Shown here: positions 27,521 through 36,335 of the stretch, one piece after another
Numbering within the stretch: the stretch's first letter is position 1
Layout: the number at the start of each line of letters is the position of its first letter
Source: an uncultured Verrucomicrobiota bacterium
GTDB lineage: Bacteria; Verrucomicrobiota; Verrucomicrobiia; Limisphaerales; UBA9464
Length of the DNA stretch: 55,871 nt
Assembly: GCA_903835555.1 (NCBI GenBank)
Contig: CAILNN010000201.1
Span: forward strand, 1-55,871
Reading direction: 5' to 3'
The notes under the pieces: model-generated
What the model saw: only the letters and a program-made list of their open reading frames with translations
What the model was told of the DNA's origin: nothing
Database searches by the model: none
Program-made: the position numbers and the translations under genes

Positions 27521-28840
27521 TTACAGGGTCCAACCGGCGCGGTAGCGGTGTTGGAGGTATTGTTCGGCTTCGGGCACGCCGACGGCTCGGATGTTGTGGG
27601 CATCCCAGGCGAATTCACGTCCGACGCGGTGGGCGATATTGCCCAGGAGAACGGCCTCGGTCAGAGGGCCGGAATAGTCGAAGCTGCACAGGGCCTTTCC
27701 ACGGCCCTTGCAGGCTTCGGTCCATTCCTTGTGATGTCCGATGGAATTGGGAATGAATTCGGCGGGTGGTTTGAATCCGGCGAAGCTGGCTTCCGGCAGT
27801 AGAACATGTTTATCGTAGTCAGCTAGCAGCATGCCTTTGCTGCCGACAAAGAGCGTGCCGTTGCCCCATTGGGGAAGTTTCCCTTCGGCAAACTGCGGTG
27901 GGCGTTTGTCCCCGTGGTACCAGGTCAATTTGACCGGGCCGGACTTGGTCCCGTCGCGCTTCACACTGTGGGGGTAATCCAACTGGGAGATGAGCCAAGT
28001 GGGGGGACAATTCTTGTCGACGGCTGGTCCATCGACGATGCGGACGTGGGATGGGGTCCGAATTCCGAGCGCCCAATGCGATAGATCGACGTGATGGCAT
28101 CCGAGATCGGCGAGAGTTCCGCCAGCGAAGGACCACCAATTGCGCCATACAAAGGGGAGGTAATCGGGATGATAGGGCCGGTAATCGACAGGTCCAAGCC
28201 AGAGGTCATATTCGAGGGTCGACGGAACCGGCGGCGTATCGGTGGGAACCTTTTTCCCGCCAAAACCGCCGCCCACCCAGACGTGAACTTCATCGACATC
28301 ACCGATGGTGCCGGATTGAACCAATTCCACAACACGACGGTAATTGTTGCCGCCATGGATTTGGGTTCCGATTTGGGTGACCAAACCGGTAGCACGAGCC
28401 ACTTCTGTAACCGCGCGGACTTCAGAAATGGTTCTGGCCAACGGTTTTTCGCAGTAAACGTGGCGTCCGGACTTGAGGGCGGCGCAGGTGATCACGGCGT
28501 GGGTGTGGTCTGGCGTACCAACTACCACCGCATCGATGCCCTTTTGGTCGAGTACCCGACGATAATCGCGAAACTTGGCGGCACCGGGGTGCGCCGCCGA
28601 AGCGGCATTGAGGAACACCTCGTCGACATCGCAGAGCGCCACGATGTTTTCGTGGGAGACATTGTCCAAGTCATACTTGGCCTGATTGGCCGTGCCGATG
28701 ACTGCGATGTTGAGTTTTTCGTTGGGTGAAACCGCCCACGCGGGGCCGGCGTAACTCAACAAGCGAGTGGTGACGGCCGCCTGAGCTGTCCGGGCCAAAA
28801 AGCGACGCCGCGAAAGGTGGGAACTCATATCTCTGTTCAT
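27521..28840 (-). CDS. Gfo/Idh/MocA family oxidoreductase, Tat-exported
   Basis: 439 residues. The N-terminus has a twin-arginine leader (SRRRFLARTAQAAVTTRLLS); an ATG four codons in is also possible. The Rossmann part starts KLNIAVIGTANQAKYDLDN and contains VDAVVVGTPDHTHAV-like sequence (IDAVVVGTPDHTHAVITCAA) and the EKPLA motif (HVYCEKPLARTISEVRAV). A C-terminal alpha/beta domain carries the substrate-side GCHHVDLSHWALG, typical of the Verrucomicrobia/Planctomycetes sugar-related group. It would use tightly bound NAD(P) to oxidise or epimerise a sugar or polyol, probably in the periplasm. The substrate is unknown. Confidence 0.9.
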   Translation of the reverse strand: MNRDMSSHLSRRRFLARTAQAAVTTRLLSYAGPAWAVSPNEKLNIAVIGTANQAKYDLDNVSHENIVALCDVDEVFLNAASAAHPGAAKFRDYRRVLDQKGIDAVVVGTPDHTHAVITCAALKSGRHVYCEKPLARTISEVRAVTEVARATGLVTQIGTQIHGGNNYRRVVELVQSGTIGDVDEVHVWVGGGFGGKKVPTDTPPVPSTLEYDLWLGPVDYRPYHPDYLPFVWRNWWSFAGGTLADLGCHHVDLSHWALGIRTPSHVRIVDGPAVDKNCPPTWLISQLDYPHSVKRDGTKSGPVKLTWYHGDKRPPQFAEGKLPQWGNGTLFVGSKGMLLADYDKHVLLPEASFAGFKPPAEFIPNSIGHHKEWTEACKGRGKALCSFDYSGPLTEAVLLGNIAHRVGREFAWDAHNIRAVGVPEAEQYLQHRYRAGWTL

Positions 28841-28965
28841 CTTGGGATGCGTTCAAGCGTCGGCGCAAGAATTGGATGGGGTGGAAATTGATTTTTCGAC
28901 TGCCCGTGATGGATAGCCCGCTGGGATTGATCAGACGGCTGTTTGGAGAGGTGCAAGCTCAGCGG

Positions 28966-29046
28966 TTGTCAATGCGCCAGAGGACTTGCACAGTCCAAGA
29001 TCTGGCAGACATCCTCTTGCTCCATTATTCGGGAAACGTCTTACTA
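28966..29046 (+). repeat. Dispersed hairpin repeat, family A, copy 4
   Basis: A diverged copy: ATGCGCCAGAGGACTTGCAC has two stem mismatches. It keeps CAGTCCAAGATCTGGCAGAC and the tail CTCCATTATTCGGGAAACG. It lies between two minus-strand genes, 39 bases past the stop of the serine hydrolase. Confidence 0.8.
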
Positions 29047-29084
29047 CGAATGCCAAATAGTAACTAACCATTGCCCATCCGCCG

Positions 29085-30308
29085 TTATTTGGAAGGTTTG
29101 AGAATAACAGGGGCGATGGGCGGAAGAGCGTTGGTGAAGGAGTCGAAGTTGACATCGGTCAATGATTCAGCGGCGAGGGTGCTCAATTGGGCTCGAAGAG
29201 CACCCACAGTTCCTTCCTCGGTGGGATGGTTCCGATTGGACATGAACACTACGAACGTTTGGGAAAATGGATCGATCCAAAGAGAGGTTCCGGTCCAACC
29301 GGTGTGCCCGTAGGAGCCGCGAGGGAAGCGGGTGCCGCGCAATCCCGCGTAGGGAGAGTCGATATCCCAACCCAGTCCGCGTCGAGCGGTGACGCCGGGT
29401 GGGGTTTGCACCTGGGTCATGAGGTCCACGGTTTCTGGTTTGAAGATGGTCTTTCCGTCCGATGTACCGCGCTGGAGCATCATTCGGCAAAAGCGAGCCA
29501 TATCTGACGCCGTGGTGAATAAACCGGCATGGCCGGCGACTCCACCCATTGCCCGCGAGGTTGGATCATGCACGATGCCACGAAAGACATTGGTTCCGAC
29601 CCGCTCGGTCGGGGCGATGCGCTCGACAAGGTTTGACGATGGTCTGAAATCTGTATCGACCATTCCCAATGGTTGATAGAAGTTCCTACGAGCATATTCG
29701 TCGAGCGGGTATCCCGAGACCCGACGAACCAATTCGCCGAGCAAGATGAAATTGACGTCGCTGTAGGTGAACTTGGTGCCTGGGACTGCGGCGAGTTTCA
29801 CCCCGCAGGCTTTTTGAATGCCCGCCTCGTAACCCGACCAATGGGAGGCCAACTCGATGCCGGGGGGAAGTCCAGAGGTATGGGTGAGCATCAGTCGAAC
29901 GGTGACATCGTTGGTTCGCGCGGCAGAGAACTCGGGAAAATAGCGACTGACGGGGTCGTCAAGTCTGACCTGTCCCATTTCGACCAAACGCATGACGGAG
30001 GGCGTCGTAGCTAGAACCTTGGTAAGGGAGGCCGCGTCAAAAACGGTGTCTTCGGTCATTTCCTCCAGCTTCGGCCAAACGGAGCGCAGCCCGTAGGCGC
30101 GGTGATAGTTGCTACCGTGATGTTCCAACCAGAGGACGCCTCCGGGAAGGTTGGTTTGGACAATCTGTTGCCGGACGGCTGTGTCGATTTGCGCCAGTTT
30201 CTCGGGTCGAAATATCGGTTCGGCTTGAGTCAGGAAAATGGACGACTGACAAAGAAAAAGGAGGAGCCAATTGTGCAGGGGCCGGGGAATACAGAAATGG
30301 GGTGTCAT
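29085..30308 (-). CDS. Exported serine hydrolase, class C beta-lactamase family
   Basis: 407 residues with a signal peptide (LLLFLCQSSIFLTQA). The penicillin-binding-protein/esterase fold is shown by S94-x-x-K97 in DAASLTKV, the Tyr motif FTYSDVNFILLGELV, and YGHTGWTGTSLW in place of KTG. These are the three active-site elements of the family. Members act as D-alanyl-D-alanine peptidases, esterases or beta-lactamases; the H-T-G third motif is common in esterases and peptidases of this family. It is probably periplasmic. It stands between repeat copies 4 and 5, with no operon partner. Confidence 0.9.
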   Translation of the reverse strand: MTPHFCIPRPLHNWLLLFLCQSSIFLTQAEPIFRPEKLAQIDTAVRQQIVQTNLPGGVLWLEHHGSNYHRAYGLRSVWPKLEEMTEDTVFDAASLTKVLATTPSVMRLVEMGQVRLDDPVSRYFPEFSAARTNDVTVRLMLTHTSGLPPGIELASHWSGYEAGIQKACGVKLAAVPGTKFTYSDVNFILLGELVRRVSGYPLDEYARRNFYQPLGMVDTDFRPSSNLVERIAPTERVGTNVFRGIVHDPTSRAMGGVAGHAGLFTTASDMARFCRMMLQRGTSDGKTIFKPETVDLMTQVQTPPGVTARRGLGWDIDSPYAGLRGTRFPRGSYGHTGWTGTSLWIDPFSQTFVVFMSNRNHPTEEGTVGALRAQLSTLAAESLTDVNFDSFTNALPPIAPVILKPSK

Positions 30309-30556
30309 CCGCTAGTAGAACCGATTGTGATTTGGTGCCTATTCGATGGCGACAGAAGTTATGCGCGATCGAATGGTTGACGCCAAGGTTGCCCTAGCGC
30401 CTGCGGAATTCGAGGCGCATCGAATGGGACAACCATCGCGATTGGGTTGAAAGCAGAGAAAATCCGGGAACATATTGTGCTACATTTCTTCCGATTCTGG
30501 CCTATAACTGCCTAAGCTGTCCTAGTAAACTCGCGCCCGCCGTTCATTTCGCGCTC

Positions 30557-30606
30557 TTTCCCAAAGCGCCAGAGGGCTGGCGTAGTCCATGATCTGGCGG
30601 ACTGTC
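30557..30606 (+). repeat. Dispersed hairpin repeat, family A, copy 5
   Basis: A shortened copy: GCGCCAGAGGGCTGGCGT, then AGTCCATGATCTGGCGGACT. The second hairpin is missing. It lies 28 bases past the stop of the esterase at 30634. The rest of the 30309-30633 gap shows nothing recognisable. Confidence 0.8.
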
Positions 30607-30633
30607 TGATGGCCAGGTAACGTCGGGAGCGAC

Positions 30634-31533
30634 TTACTTCGAAGGGACCTTCAGATGCTGATCGAAGAACGCCATCATAGCGTTACCTGCTTTTTCCGCG
30701 TCGGCACCGTTGAAACCATGGCCAGCGCCATCCAGCTTCAATAACTCGGCTTCGACGGCGGATGCTTTAAGGCGATCAACCATCCAAACCGCCTGTTCGA
30801 AGGCAACGTATTTATCGTCCGTCCCATGGATGCACAGTGTGGGCGGGGCTTGGGGGGTCACCCAGTTGAGCGGACTTCCCCAAATATGTTCCCGCCGCTT
30901 TTGTTCCAGATTGCCGCCAAAAAAGAGCGGCAGTACTTCATGGGCATCGACGCTCTTACCGTAGGATTGGGTAAAGTCGCTGGGACCATAAAAACTGACC
31001 ACGCAACTGACAGCGCTCGATTGGTTCAAGTTCCCTTCCCCTTCAAACGAGGGAACTCCGGCGGTGACCCCCAGGAACAATGCCAGATGACCGCCAGCGG
31101 AACCGCCCATCACACCGATCTTGGTCGCATTCAGATGGTAGTCAGCAGCGTGCGCCCGCAACCAGCGGACGGAAGCCTTGCAGTCCTGAACGGCAGCAGG
31201 AAAACGGTAAGCAGGCGACAGCCGATAGGTTACGGTGGCTGCGACATAGCCATGTTCCGCCAAGGTCAGGCAAAGGCGGTCATAGCCCTCCCGAGTCCCG
31301 GCGCGAAAACCGCCGCCGTGTATGCAGAGAATGGCAGGGAACGGACCATCGCCCGCCTTCGGGCGTGCTACGTTTAATTGCAGGTGTTGGTTGTCCGGAT
31401 TGGCGAACTCGATCCCCCGGTCAAAGCGAACCGTCCCGGGGATCGCGAGGTCGTCCGCGCGCGAGGGGGAATGGGCGAGGACCAATCCCAGAAGAAGATA
31501 GACAGGGCTGAACAATGACTTGGGGAGTTTCAT
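30634..31533 (-). CDS. Exported alpha/beta hydrolase, HSL/acetyl-esterase type
   Basis: 299 residues with a signal peptide (LFSPVYLLLGLVLAHSPSRA). The oxyanion-hole motif HGGGF begins at H72. The nucleophile S145 lies in VMGGSAGGHLAL, the acid is D239 or D240 in CIHGTDDKYV, and the base is H272 in DGAGHGFNG. This is the BD-FAE/HSL-like pattern seen in acetyl esterases and xylan or pectin deacetylases. Together with the CE1-like esterase and alpha-galactosidase upstream, it fits removal of acyl groups from plant polysaccharides, though this is inference from company and family. The region 31534-31752 upstream has no gene I can support. Confidence 0.9.
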   Translation of the reverse strand: MKLPKSLFSPVYLLLGLVLAHSPSRADDLAIPGTVRFDRGIEFANPDNQHLQLNVARPKAGDGPFPAILCIHGGGFRAGTREGYDRLCLTLAEHGYVAATVTYRLSPAYRFPAAVQDCKASVRWLRAHAADYHLNATKIGVMGGSAGGHLALFLGVTAGVPSFEGEGNLNQSSAVSCVVSFYGPSDFTQSYGKSVDAHEVLPLFFGGNLEQKRREHIWGSPLNWVTPQAPPTLCIHGTDDKYVAFEQAVWMVDRLKASAVEAELLKLDGAGHGFNGADAEKAGNAMMAFFDQHLKVPSK

Positions 31534-31752
31534 GCGGCAAATAGGCGGGAGAGCGGGTGAGAGTGAGTAATCTCTCCAGTGTCCTTTGGCGAGAGAGTTC
31601 TTGGATGAAATCCAGGGCTGCTTTATCCGAAGTCAAGAAGGGTTTGGTGGGAGCCACAGGCGCGAGTGATGCCGTATCGCCTTGGGTGAAATCTCAATTG
31701 GGTCATCGCTAGCTCGACTGCTTAGAACAGCGGGGGTAGGCTGACTTTTGGA

Positions 31753-32037
31753 ATGCAGGACGAATTTAATTTCGATGGGGATGGACCCGCCGCTGGGATG
31801 GCGCGTTGGCGGGCTGAGCAAAAGGCGTGGCAGGTTCAGTTCGCCAAGAACAATGGCCTGCCGATTGGACGTGAATGTCGCGTCGTTCTAAAGAACGACA
31901 TGGAATTGGTAGGAAAATTGGAAACGGCAGACCATGAACTACCGCTCGACGCCAGCCGCAAGCCGGACCTGCATCTCCGGGTCGATAAATGCAATTTCAA
32001 GGCGAGTGAAATCGCATCGGTCGCACGGATGGATTAG
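31753..32037 (+). CDS. Small conserved hypothetical protein
   Basis: 94 residues, soluble, without a signal peptide. The central part (LPIGRECRVVLKNDMELVGK) and the end (LHLRVDKCNFKASEIASVAR) alternate like a small beta-barrel, reminiscent of Sm/LSm-like or SH3-like folds, but I cannot name the family. The acidic start MQDEFNFDGDGPAAGMARW and a Trp/Gln-rich helix (WRAEQKAWQVQF) precede it. It converges with the transglutaminase-like gene, with only 10 bases between the stops. Codon use looks like that of its neighbours. Probably a real gene of unknown role. Confidence 0.65.
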   Translation: MQDEFNFDGDGPAAGMARWRAEQKAWQVQFAKNNGLPIGRECRVVLKNDMELVGKLETADHELPLDASRKPDLHLRVDKCNFKASEIASVARMD

Positions 32038-32047
32038 GGTGCGTGTC

Positions 32048-32950
32048 TTAATTTGTCAGGCGGACGGTTCGGGTGCCGTCCATGCGGAGATTTAGGTCGA
32101 TCGCATCACCCACCCGGACCTGCCTCGGATCGACTTGGTAGGCCCAGACCTCAAAGTAGTCCAGGGTCGCCTCGCCGTAGATGGTGGTAAATGCGCCATC
32201 GACGGCGTCCAAACCGTGAGCGATCTTGATTCGACCGATGCGCGGTACATTGAAGCGGGGATCAAACGTCAACCATTCCTGCCCCAGGAAAACCTCGCAA
32301 TACGCATGAAAGTCCATCGGGGTCCCGGGATCGATGAAGCCGATGTCGGGAAGATGCCCAGTCACATAACGAGCAGGTAGATTGAAAGCGCGGCAAAGAG
32401 CGATGGCAGAATGGGCAAAATCCCTACAGACTCCATGGCGTCGCGCAATCACTTCGGAAGCTGATAGATCGGGTCGCCCCGACCCAAACCGGTATTCGAT
32501 ATTGTGATGCACCCAATTGCAAATGGCCTGAACACGGGGTAGCCCGTGAGGAATCTGGCCGAAGTGCTGCCAGGCGAAATCACGCAATTTATCGGAGTCA
32601 CAGTAGCGACTGGGAAGCGTGTAGCGGAGGCATTCAACCGGTAACTGGCCAATCGACAATATGGGACCGACGACAACTCGACTATCTGGAACGGACGAGA
32701 CCGCAACCAAGGCATCGTGGCGGATGACATTGCGTCCCGGCATCAGGGAGGCACGGTAGGTATTGTTGCCGTGAGAATCTTGGAATTCGTAGAAAGGCTC
32801 GGCGATGCCAAATGACAGGCTTTCCTGGACCAAAAGCATGCGGTTCTCCAGGCGCGGTTTGAGGACAAAGAGGGACGGAGTCGCGGCCGGCGTCAGGTAA
32901 GCGAGGGTACAGCCAACCCGAACTGAAAGATTTAAGGGAGTCCAAGCCAT
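32048..32950 (-). CDS. Transglutaminase-like cysteine peptidase domain protein
   Basis: 300 residues. An N-terminal beta-rich domain (residues 1-105) is typical of the bacterial transglutaminase_N class. The catalytic domain follows, with C175 in RRHGVCRDFAHSAIALCRA, H215 in MDFHAYCEVFLG and D230 in WLTFDPRFNVPRIGR, a complete Cys-His-Asp triad. There is no signal peptide, so it probably acts in the cytoplasm, as an amidase or peptidase rather than a crosslinker. The C-terminus ends in a short beta domain. Upstream (32951-33439) I see no gene. Confidence 0.9.
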   Translation of the reverse strand: MAWTPLNLSVRVGCTLAYLTPAATPSLFVLKPRLENRMLLVQESLSFGIAEPFYEFQDSHGNNTYRASLMPGRNVIRHDALVAVSSVPDSRVVVGPILSIGQLPVECLRYTLPSRYCDSDKLRDFAWQHFGQIPHGLPRVQAICNWVHHNIEYRFGSGRPDLSASEVIARRHGVCRDFAHSAIALCRAFNLPARYVTGHLPDIGFIDPGTPMDFHAYCEVFLGQEWLTFDPRFNVPRIGRIKIAHGLDAVDGAFTTIYGEATLDYFEVWAYQVDPRQVRVGDAIDLNLRMDGTRTVRLTN

Positions 32951-33439
32951 GGAAAAATGGGAAAAGTCCGACCCAGGACGGAATCGGCCATTCGGATTAG
33001 ACGCTTAAGTGCTGAGCTGGTCGATGACCGATTTAAGCTGATTTTGGGATGAATCCGTAGATTCGCGCGGATTTTCTCCTCCATAAGCAGTTGGGGCGAA
33101 ATTCGATGCCCCATGTTTCATCCTCCGCCATCCGGCATCTTTACCGGTTGACGCTTCCACAACCGAGTTGCGCCCCTTCACCTGAAATTCGTTGCTAGGG
33201 CGAGTTGCTCTGCGCTATCGCATTCAGCCCGCGTGGGGGTGCGGAGAGCGCAGTTTTCCGTAGACAATCTATGATTGTAAGTTACGTGGCGGAGATGTTT
33301 TTGGGAGCCAATACAGACCTTGCGGGGTGATACCGCGAATTTGCCGGGGCGGTTGAGGGATGGTCCCGGGATTGACCAGGGAATCGCAGGAATTCTTCCC
33401 TCCAATGAGGTCGGCACTCCCAAGCGCTTGGCCTTTGGA

Positions 33440-34795
33440 TTACACGGTCAATTGCCCGAGTTTGCCGGTGCTGTCGCCGAAGCGTTCAGAATGGACCCCC
33501 ATCTGGTCCATCATGGACAAGTAGAGGTTGGTCATCGGGGTCTCTTTCGCGTAGCGAACGTGGCGACCCGGGGTCAATTGACCACCGGAGCGTCCGGCCA
33601 CGAGAACAGGGAGATTGTCGTGGGCATGAGCGTTTCCGTCAGCAATGCCTGAGCCGTAGACCAGCATGCAGTTATCCAAGAGCGAACCGTTGCCCTCTTT
33701 GGTTGAACGCATCCGTTCGAGGAAGTAGGCAAACTGCTCGATATGGAAACGATTGATCTTGGCAATCTTGGCTTTCTTCTCGGGATCGTCGCCGTGATGG
33801 GAAATGTCATGGTGCCCGTCGTTGACGCCAATAAAGGGATATGGGCGGTTGCTGCCATCGTGGGCAACGATAAAAGAGGCCACCCGGGTGCTGTCGGTCT
33901 GGAATGCCAACAGCATGATGTCGTACATCAATCGGACGTGCTCCTTAAAATCTTGTGGCTCGCCCGTCGGACGCTTGCCGGTCATTTCCGACGAAACCTT
34001 TTCCGTGAACTCAATCCGGCGTTCCAAATCGCGAACGGAGGTCAAGTATTCATCCAATTTACGCTGATCGGTCTTACCCAACTTGGGATTAAGCTCACGC
34101 GCATCCTCCATTACGAAGTCAAGGATGCTCTTGCGGTAATTTTGTCGACGCAGACGCAACGCTTCGCTTTCCGACGCATCCCCATTGGAGAATAGCCGAT
34201 CAAAAGCCAGACGAGGATTGGTCTCGGGAGGAACCGGCGAGGTCGGGGTACGCCAAGAAATATTAAACTGGTAGGCGCAGGAATAACCGGAATCGCAGTT
34301 ACCTGAGCTTTGACCGCGGTCAATCCCGAGTTCCAAGGTCCGGAACGGTGTTTGCGAACCGACCTTATTGCCAATCACTTGGTCCACCGAGATTCCGACA
34401 TGAATATCCACACCGCTGGTTTTGCGCGGTTGAGCACCCGTTAAAAAAGCCGCTGATGCCCGGGCATGATCGCCGGCACCATCGCCATTCGGACGGGCTT
34501 TGTCATGGGTTAGTCCGCTGAAGACGCACAGGTCCGACTTAACCGAGGAAAGCGGCTCTAAAATATAGGGAAGGTCGAAATCACTCCCGAGCTTCTTGGG
34601 CGTCCAATCGGCCATATTTGCCCCATTGGGGACGTAAATGAAGCCAACCCGTTTGGGTGCCACGGCGTCCACTACTGATTTGGATCCGGCATCGGTCGCG
34701 GCCAACGGTGCAAGGGATTCCAGAAGAGGCAATGCCATCAACGTTCCGACACCTTTTAGAAAGGTACGGCGATGCAGTGAATTCCGGGTGTTCAT
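33440..34795 (-). CDS. DUF1552 family protein, Tat-exported
   Basis: 451 residues with a twin-arginine leader (HRRTFLKGVGTLMALPLLES). Family blocks are FIYVPNGANMADWTP, SGLTHDKARPNGDGAGDHAR, SVDQVIGNKVGSQTPFRTLE and GSGIADGNAHAHDNLPVLVAG. DUF1552 proteins occur mostly in Planctomycetes, Verrucomicrobia and Acidobacteria, and usually sit beside large cytochrome-c proteins with DUF1587/1592/1588 domains. No such partner is next to it here. The function is unknown; the fold is related to the alkaline phosphatase superfamily only by loose analogy with DUF1501. It is divergent from aroC, with 127 bases between starts. Confidence 0.9.
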   Translation of the reverse strand: MNTRNSLHRRTFLKGVGTLMALPLLESLAPLAATDAGSKSVVDAVAPKRVGFIYVPNGANMADWTPKKLGSDFDLPYILEPLSSVKSDLCVFSGLTHDKARPNGDGAGDHARASAAFLTGAQPRKTSGVDIHVGISVDQVIGNKVGSQTPFRTLELGIDRGQSSGNCDSGYSCAYQFNISWRTPTSPVPPETNPRLAFDRLFSNGDASESEALRLRRQNYRKSILDFVMEDARELNPKLGKTDQRKLDEYLTSVRDLERRIEFTEKVSSEMTGKRPTGEPQDFKEHVRLMYDIMLLAFQTDSTRVASFIVAHDGSNRPYPFIGVNDGHHDISHHGDDPEKKAKIAKINRFHIEQFAYFLERMRSTKEGNGSLLDNCMLVYGSGIADGNAHAHDNLPVLVAGRSGGQLTPGRHVRYAKETPMTNLYLSMMDQMGVHSERFGDSTGKLGQLTV

Positions 34796-34922
34796 AGGGG
34801 TTTCCGACCTTGTCTAAGACGAAAGTACGCACACGTTCCTTCAAAGCAAGTCACCGTTTGGACATTCATTGCCAATTCCGCTCTTTTGATTGGTTGAGTG
34901 TTCGTCCAAACTCAAGCAGCAC

Positions 34923-36017
34923 ATGGGAAATTCGTTCGGGAATCTATTTCGCATCACCACTTGGGGTGAGTCGCACGGAGGAGGTGTGGGCGTGGTGGTG
35001 GATGGTTGTCCTCCGCGTATTCGCCTGACGGAATCCGACGTACAGCCGGACCTCGATCGGCGGCGACCTGGCCAATCGCGAATTACCACTCCCAGAAAGG
35101 AGTCCGATACGGTTCAGATTCTCTCGGGAACATTCGAAGGGCTTACGCTGGGAACACCGATCCTGCTCTGGGTAAAAAACGAGGATTTTCGACCGGAAGC
35201 CTATTCGGAAATGGCCACCAAATACCGTCCCAGCCATGCCGACTATACCTACCAGGCAAAATATGGCATCCGCGCCTGGCCGGGCGGGGGGCGCACCAGT
35301 GCGAGGGAAACGATCGGACGGGTGGCCGGCGGGGCGATTGCCCGGAAAATTCTTCGTGAACGATGGGGAGTGGAGGTGCTGGCCTGTGTGACTCAGGTCA
35401 AAGAGGTGGTCGCCTCGGTAGACCCAGAATTGTTTTCCTCCGAGCAAGTCGAGGCCAATATCGTCCGTTGTCCCGAAGCAGACATCGCCGAAAAGATGAT
35501 ATCGGTCATTGAGCAGGCACGAACTGAAGGAGACACTGTTGGGGGCGTCATTCTTGGAGTTGCCCGAGGCGTCCCGGTGGGGTGGGGAGAACCAGTGTTT
35601 GATCGATTGGAGGCAGACCTCGGCAAGGCCATGCTGTCTTTGCCCGCGAGCAAAGGGTTCGAGATTGGAAGCGGTTTCTCCGGGGTTACTCTGACTGGAA
35701 CACAGCACAATGATCCCATTCGACGAATCGATGGGCGGATTCGAACCACCTCCAATCGGAGCGGGGGCATTCAGGGCGGTATTTCCAACGGGGAGACAAT
35801 TTATTTCCGCGTGGCCTTTAAGCCAGTGGCAACAGTGATGCAAGAGCAACTAACCGTTGACCTAGGGGGTGAAGAAACGACGCTGAAAGGCCGGGGACGC
35901 CATGATCCGTGCGTTCTTCCCCGCGCGGTGCCGATGGTTGAGGCAATGACCGCGCTGGTGTTGCTCGACCATGCCATGCGGCAGAGCGCACGGGAGTCTG
36001 CGAGCCCGGAGAGCTAA
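34923..36017 (+). CDS. aroC: Chorismate synthase
   Basis: 364 residues from the ATG at 34923 ([20 protein letters not shown]). It converts 5-enolpyruvylshikimate-3-phosphate to chorismate with reduced FMN, the last common step of aromatic amino-acid synthesis. The family signatures are [31 protein letters not shown] and [19 protein letters not shown], with [10 protein letters not shown] and the C-terminal [16 protein letters not shown]. Length is normal for the bifunctional-length bacterial enzyme. A TTG-initiated extension to 34890 is unlikely. No other aro gene is nearby. Its stop overlaps by 4 bases the stop of the convergent small lipoprotein gene. Confidence 0.98.
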   Translation: MGNSFGNLFRITTWGESHGGGVGVVVDGCPPRIRLTESDVQPDLDRRRPGQSRITTPRKESDTVQILSGTFEGLTLGTPILLWVKNEDFRPEAYSEMATKYRPSHADYTYQAKYGIRAWPGGGRTSARETIGRVAGGAIARKILRERWGVEVLACVTQVKEVVASVDPELFSSEQVEANIVRCPEADIAEKMISVIEQARTEGDTVGGVILGVARGVPVGWGEPVFDRLEADLGKAMLSLPASKGFEIGSGFSGVTLTGTQHNDPIRRIDGRIRTTSNRSGGIQGGISNGETIYFRVAFKPVATVMQEQLTVDLGGEETTLKGRGRHDPCVLPRAVPMVEAMTALVLLDHAMRQSARESASPES

Positions 36018-36196
36018 CGTACAGCAACGAGCGGTGCCTCAGGCGATACAGGGTTCGGAACCGGAGTGGCTTGGCCTATGCCAGGGAGGAGGAAGGTGGC
36101 TGGTGAAGCGGAGCCATTGGCCGAGATTCCACCGCAACCCACTCCTAACAGCGAAGTCAGCATGAGTAGAAGTCCGGCAAGAATACGGTGTTTCAT
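36014..36196 (-). CDS. Small lipoprotein
   Basis: 60 residues from the ATG at 36194-36196. [20 protein letters not shown] leads to the lipobox cysteine (LGVGC), followed by [14 protein letters not shown] and a Pro/Val-rich end. Mature length would be about 38 residues, so this resembles entericidin-like or structural lipoproteins. The weak AGGTA sequence upstream may serve as a ribosome site. It converges with aroC. Role unknown; the lipobox is the only firm evidence. Confidence 0.6.
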   Translation of the reverse strand: MKHRILAGLLLMLTSLLGVGCGGISANGSASPATFLLPGIGQATPVPNPVSPEAPLVAVR

Positions 36197-36335
36197 GGTG
36201 TGTAAAGTACCTGATGGTGTCGCTGCCAGCAATCGAGATTGAAACGAAAGCCATGTAACCCGTTCCTTGGTTATCGGTCATCGCCTCCAGCATCAACGAT
36301 TTGGCATTATACCCAGACTAGAATCTTACTGACCC

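Noticed and set aside
31534..31657. Small minus-strand ORF starting at 31657 (MAPTKPFLTSDKAALDFIQE)
   Set aside because: The first 40 residues look plausible, but the frame then runs out of phase through the esterase signal peptide, and no stop or domain supports a short gene; left unannotated.
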